From contig DASTCC010000148.1 of the NCBI GenBank assembly GCA_035711465.1, forward strand, positions 1 to 8,300: DNA of 8,300 nt. The letters run 5' to 3'. Shown piece after piece: positions 6,238 through 8,300 of this stretch. Every line of letters begins with the position of its first letter. Within the stretch, counting starts at the first letter, position 1. Origin of the DNA: DASTCC01 sp035711465. GTDB taxonomy: Bacteria > Acidobacteriota > Vicinamibacteria > Vicinamibacterales > SCN-69-37. The notes beneath the pieces are model-generated. The model had not been told where the DNA came from and searched no databases. It worked only from the letters and a program-made list of their open reading frames with translations. Both the position numbers and the translations under genes were made by a program.

Positions 6238-6534
6238 ATGACCGTCAAATTCGCCCCGAACGAACGCGGCAACCCGGCGGGCAAGCTCGCGGACGCCGAA
6301 CTGCACTTCAGCGAAGGTCCGCTCGGCGGGCTCCGGCTCGCAGGATTCGCGGTGTGGGAGCGCAGGACTGGCGGCCGCAACGTCACCTTCCCGGCGCGGC
6401 AGTACACCGTGAACGGCGAGCGGCGCAGCTTCTCGTTGCTGCGGCCGAACGATCCGGCGGCGCAGGATCGGCTGCGCGATCTCATCCTCGCCGCCTACAA
6501 GGAGCACGAAGCGGCGCTGGCGGCAGCGGTCTGA
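6238..6534 (+). CDS. 98-residue protein with SpoVG-like C-terminal half
   Basis: A small soluble protein with no signal peptide, membrane segment or cysteine. Residues 1-20 are polar. Residues 33-86 follow the pattern of SpoVG, a small nucleic-acid-binding regulator: a short strand with a basic or charged turn (GFAVWERRTGG), then VTFPARQYTVNGERRSF in place of SpoVG's VAMPSKRTPDGEFRD, then LLRPNDPAAQDRLRDLIL in place of HPI..xTR..IQDAVL, ending in a Tyr (AAY). The resemblance is by eye, not by search. SpoVG proteins bind DNA or RNA and affect septation, sporulation and virulence genes in Firmicutes and spirochaetes; whether this one does is inference. The ATG has a strong Shine-Dalgarno site. 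The gene stands alone, divergent from pgeF and convergent with the radical SAM gene 34 bases away. If it is not SpoVG-like, it is a conserved-looking hypothetical. Confidence 0.8.
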   Translation: MTVKFAPNERGNPAGKLADAELHFSEGPLGGLRLAGFAVWERRTGGRNVTFPARQYTVNGERRSFSLLRPNDPAAQDRLRDLILAAYKEHEAALAAAV

Positions 6535-6553
6535 GGCTGAGGCGACCGGCGAG

Positions 6554-6567
6554 GCCGCGATCGCGGC
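6554..6567. terminator. 14-bp palindrome between convergent genes (possible weak terminator)
   Basis: The sequence gccgcgatcgcggc is a perfect palindrome in the 34-base gap between the stops at 6534 and 6569. As RNA it could form a 5-bp stem with a GATC loop on either strand, placed where a shared terminator would be expected. There is no T-run on either side, and a GC-rich palindrome of this length can be chance, so a terminator role is weakly supported. Confidence 0.25.
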
Positions 6568-6568
6568 G

Positions 6569-8300
6569 TCACTCCGAGCTGTCGAGCGCGCCGACCAGGC
6601 GTTCGTTCGCCTTCTCGCGCTTGGGCGGCAGCGTCCATTCGGCGCGGGCGCTCTTCTCCAGCTCCTGCCGGAAGAACGCGGTCTTGGCGCCGCCGTCGAT
6701 GATCTGCCACGGCAGGAACGGATCGGCCGTGCGCTCGCGGTAGAGGTAGGCGTCGGCGTCGAGACCGGCGTCGGCCACCGCGGCGCGCCAGTTGCCGCCG
6801 TTCTGCTCGGCGCGCTCGATCACGTCGGCGACCCGCCGGTCGCCCAAGGACAGCAGACCCTCGTAATAGGCATGACGCTCCGACTTGATGTTGAAGTAGA
6901 CGTTGTCGAGATCGGCGACCAGGCCGCGGAGACGCTCGATCTTGGCGTCGATGACGGCGGCCGGCGTCATCGGCAGCCATTGATACGTGGTGCCCGGCTT
7001 CGGAATCAACGGGTTCACCGAGGCGACGATCCGCCCGACGCTCCCCCGTTCGCGCGCCGGCGCCAGCATGCGATCGCGCACCTGGACCGTCAGCTCCCGT
7101 ATCGCCTGAAGATCCTCGTCGGTCTCCGACGGCAGGCCGATCATGTAGTAGAGCTTCAGATTCTCAATGCCGGCCCGGAAGATCAACTCGGAGCGGTCGA
7201 GGATTTCGTCGTTTGTGACCGTCTTGTTGATCACCCGCCGCAACCGGTCCGAACCGGTCTCGGGCGCGATCGTGATCGACCGTTCGCCGCTCTGCTGCAG
7301 AAGCGAGACGATGGTCTCGGTGAGGTCGTCGAGCCGGAGCGAGGCCGGGCTGATGCCGTAGCCCATCTCGACCAGGCGCCGGAGGATCAGCTCGATGTCC
7401 GGGTGATCGCAGAGCGCGATCGACACCAGGCCGACACGAATCGCGTGCGGCCGCGCCGCTTCGGCAATCTCGAGGATGCGGCTCGTGGAAAACGGCCGCA
7501 CCGGCAGGTAGTTGTACCCCGCCCAGCAGAACCGGCACAGATTGGCGCAACCGCGGACCACCTCGATGAGCAGCCGCGATCCGAACTCGGTATCGGGCGT
7601 GAAGATTCGGGTGCTCGGCGGGTCGAGCCGCTCGGTCGCCTTCACGGCCGCCTTGCGGACGATCGGCGGCGCGGACGTGCCGGCCCGCGGCGTGATGGCC
7701 GCGACCCGCCCGGGGCCGTCGTAGGTGACGTCGTAGAAGGACGGCACGTAGAAACCGCGCCCGGCGGCGAGCCGCTCGAGCAGCTCGTCACGATTCGCCG
7801 ACTCGTGCCAGGCGTCGACCAGCCCCGGCACCAGATGCTCCGCCTCGCCGGCGGCGACGACGTCGGCGAAGGGTGCCAGGGGTTCGGGGTTGACGAACGT
7901 GATCGCGCCGCCGATGACGATCAGCGGGTCGCGGCGATCGCGCCGCGCCGCGCGCGGCTGCAGACCCGCCAGGCGCAGCATCGTCAGGACGTTCGTGTAG
8001 TCCCATTCGAACGACACCGAGAACGCGAAGATGTCGAACTGCCGCACCGGTGTCTGCGATTCGAGCGTGATCAGGGGCTCGCGCCTGGCGAGCCGCTCGG
8101 CCAGATCCTGCTTGGCGGGCAGGAACACACGCTCGCACACGACGCGGGCGTCGTCGTTGAAGAGCTGGTAGACGGTCTGCAGCCCGAGGTTCGACATCCC
8201 GACGAAGTAGGTGTTCGGGAAGGCCAGCGCCACGCGGAGCCTGCCGCCGTGGCTCTTCCGGATGACCCCCACTTCGCGGGCGAGCATTGCCTCGCGGGAG
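6569..8300 (-). CDS. B12-binding-type radical SAM protein (TIGR03960-like), N terminus cut by window edge
   Basis: At least 572 residues, numbered here from the ATG at 8287. The N-terminal part (about 15-160) is the Rossmann-like region of B12-binding radical SAM proteins, with VALAFPNTYFVGMSNLGLQTVY, DYTNVLTMLRLAG and VIGGAITFVNPEPLAPFADVVAAGEAE split over 19-150. The classic B12 ligand motif DxHxxG is not visible. The iron-sulfur cluster motif is Cys247-x3-Cys251-x2-Cys254 in RGCANLCRFCWAGYNY. Later core motifs are ITIAPETGSDRLRR (338-351) and YYMIGLPSETDEDL (380-393). PLIPKPGTTYQW (426-437) and PFLPWQIIDGG (523-533) are typical of this uncharacterised family. The substrate is unknown. Before the ATG the frame stays open to the edge (at least four more codons), the ATG has only a poor, too-close GAGG, and relatives begin several residues earlier, so the true start is probably outside. 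The TIGR03936-type partner often adjacent in other bacteria is not downstream. Confidence 0.9.
   Translation of the reverse strand, partial: SREAMLAREVGVIRKSHGGRLRVALAFPNTYFVGMSNLGLQTVYQLFNDDARVVCERVFLPAKQDLAERLARREPLITLESQTPVRQFDIFAFSVSFEWDYTNVLTMLRLAGLQPRAARRDRRDPLIVIGGAITFVNPEPLAPFADVVAAGEAEHLVPGLVDAWHESANRDELLERLAAGRGFYVPSFYDVTYDGPGRVAAITPRAGTSAPPIVRKAAVKATERLDPPSTRIFTPDTEFGSRLLIEVVRGCANLCRFCWAGYNYLPVRPFSTSRILEIAEAARPHAIRVGLVSIALCDHPDIELILRRLVEMGYGISPASLRLDDLTETIVSLLQQSGERSITIAPETGSDRLRRVINKTVTNDEILDRSELIFRAGIENLKLYYMIGLPSETDEDLQAIRELTVQVRDRMLAPARERGSVGRIVASVNPLIPKPGTTYQWLPMTPAAVIDAKIERLRGLVADLDNVYFNIKSERHAYYEGLLSLGDRRVADVIERAEQNGGNWRAAVADAGLDADAYLYRERTADPFLPWQIIDGGAKTAFFRQELEKSARAEWTLPPKREKANERLVGALDSSE

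Noticed and set aside
6179..6241. A 20-codon upstream open frame whose TGA overlaps the ATG at 6238 by four bases (ATGA)
   Set aside because: It looks like a coupled leader peptide, but it has no ribosome binding site, no regulatory-type sequence (no codon runs or hairpins), and the downstream gene has its own strong Shine-Dalgarno sequence. Chance is more likely.
5277..6743. A 488-codon plus-strand open frame antisense to pgeF
   Set aside because: It covers a full-length pgeF with an intact metal triad and then runs out of frame through the SpoVG-like gene; composition only.

Overview
The window is GC-rich, compactly coded bacterial chromosome. It reads as an ordinary housekeeping stretch with a few poorly known genes. 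A large secreted Asp-box beta-propeller protein with Gly/Arg-rich linkers, the very high GC, and short degenerate tandem arrays between genes together suggest an environmental Acidobacteriota-type organism (Vicinamibacteria-like) or a similar soil phylum. This is inference from gene style; no rRNA or other phylogenetic marker is present.

Layout: (1) 1-73 is the end of an intergenic region, with an 11-bp tandem array and an inverted copy of its unit. (2) 75-2948, minus strand: a 957-residue exported Asp-box (BNR/sortilin-type) propeller protein. (3) 2949-3065 is a divergent spacer with a 9-bp inverted repeat. (4) 3066-5258, plus strand: a run of four genes: a coiled-coil/C4 zinc-ribbon protein (PF02591 type), a small protein of unknown function, a ribonuclease HI overlapping it by one base, and, after a ten-copy 7-bp tandem array, an eight-cysteine zinc-ribbon-like protein. 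(5) 5265-6032, minus strand: pgeF, convergent with the previous gene with only 6 bases between stops. (6) 6033-6237 is a divergent spacer. (7) 6238-6534, plus strand: a 98-residue protein whose second half resembles SpoVG. (8) 6569 to the right edge, minus strand: a B12-binding-type radical SAM protein of the TIGR03960 kind, probably cut at its N terminus by the window edge.

The genes do not form one pathway. The best-supported functional neighbourhood is the zinc-ribbon/RNase HI block, an order also found in other phyla (for example mycobacterial Rv2229c-Rv2228c). PgeF removes incorrect muropeptide precursors. The propeller protein is probably periplasmic or extracellular. I found no mobile element, CRISPR array, tRNA, rRNA or recognisable defence system, and no clear case for a wholly new system. 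The items most worth a second look are the SpoVG-like protein, the eight-cysteine protein behind the heptad array, and the unassigned gene coupled to rnhA.
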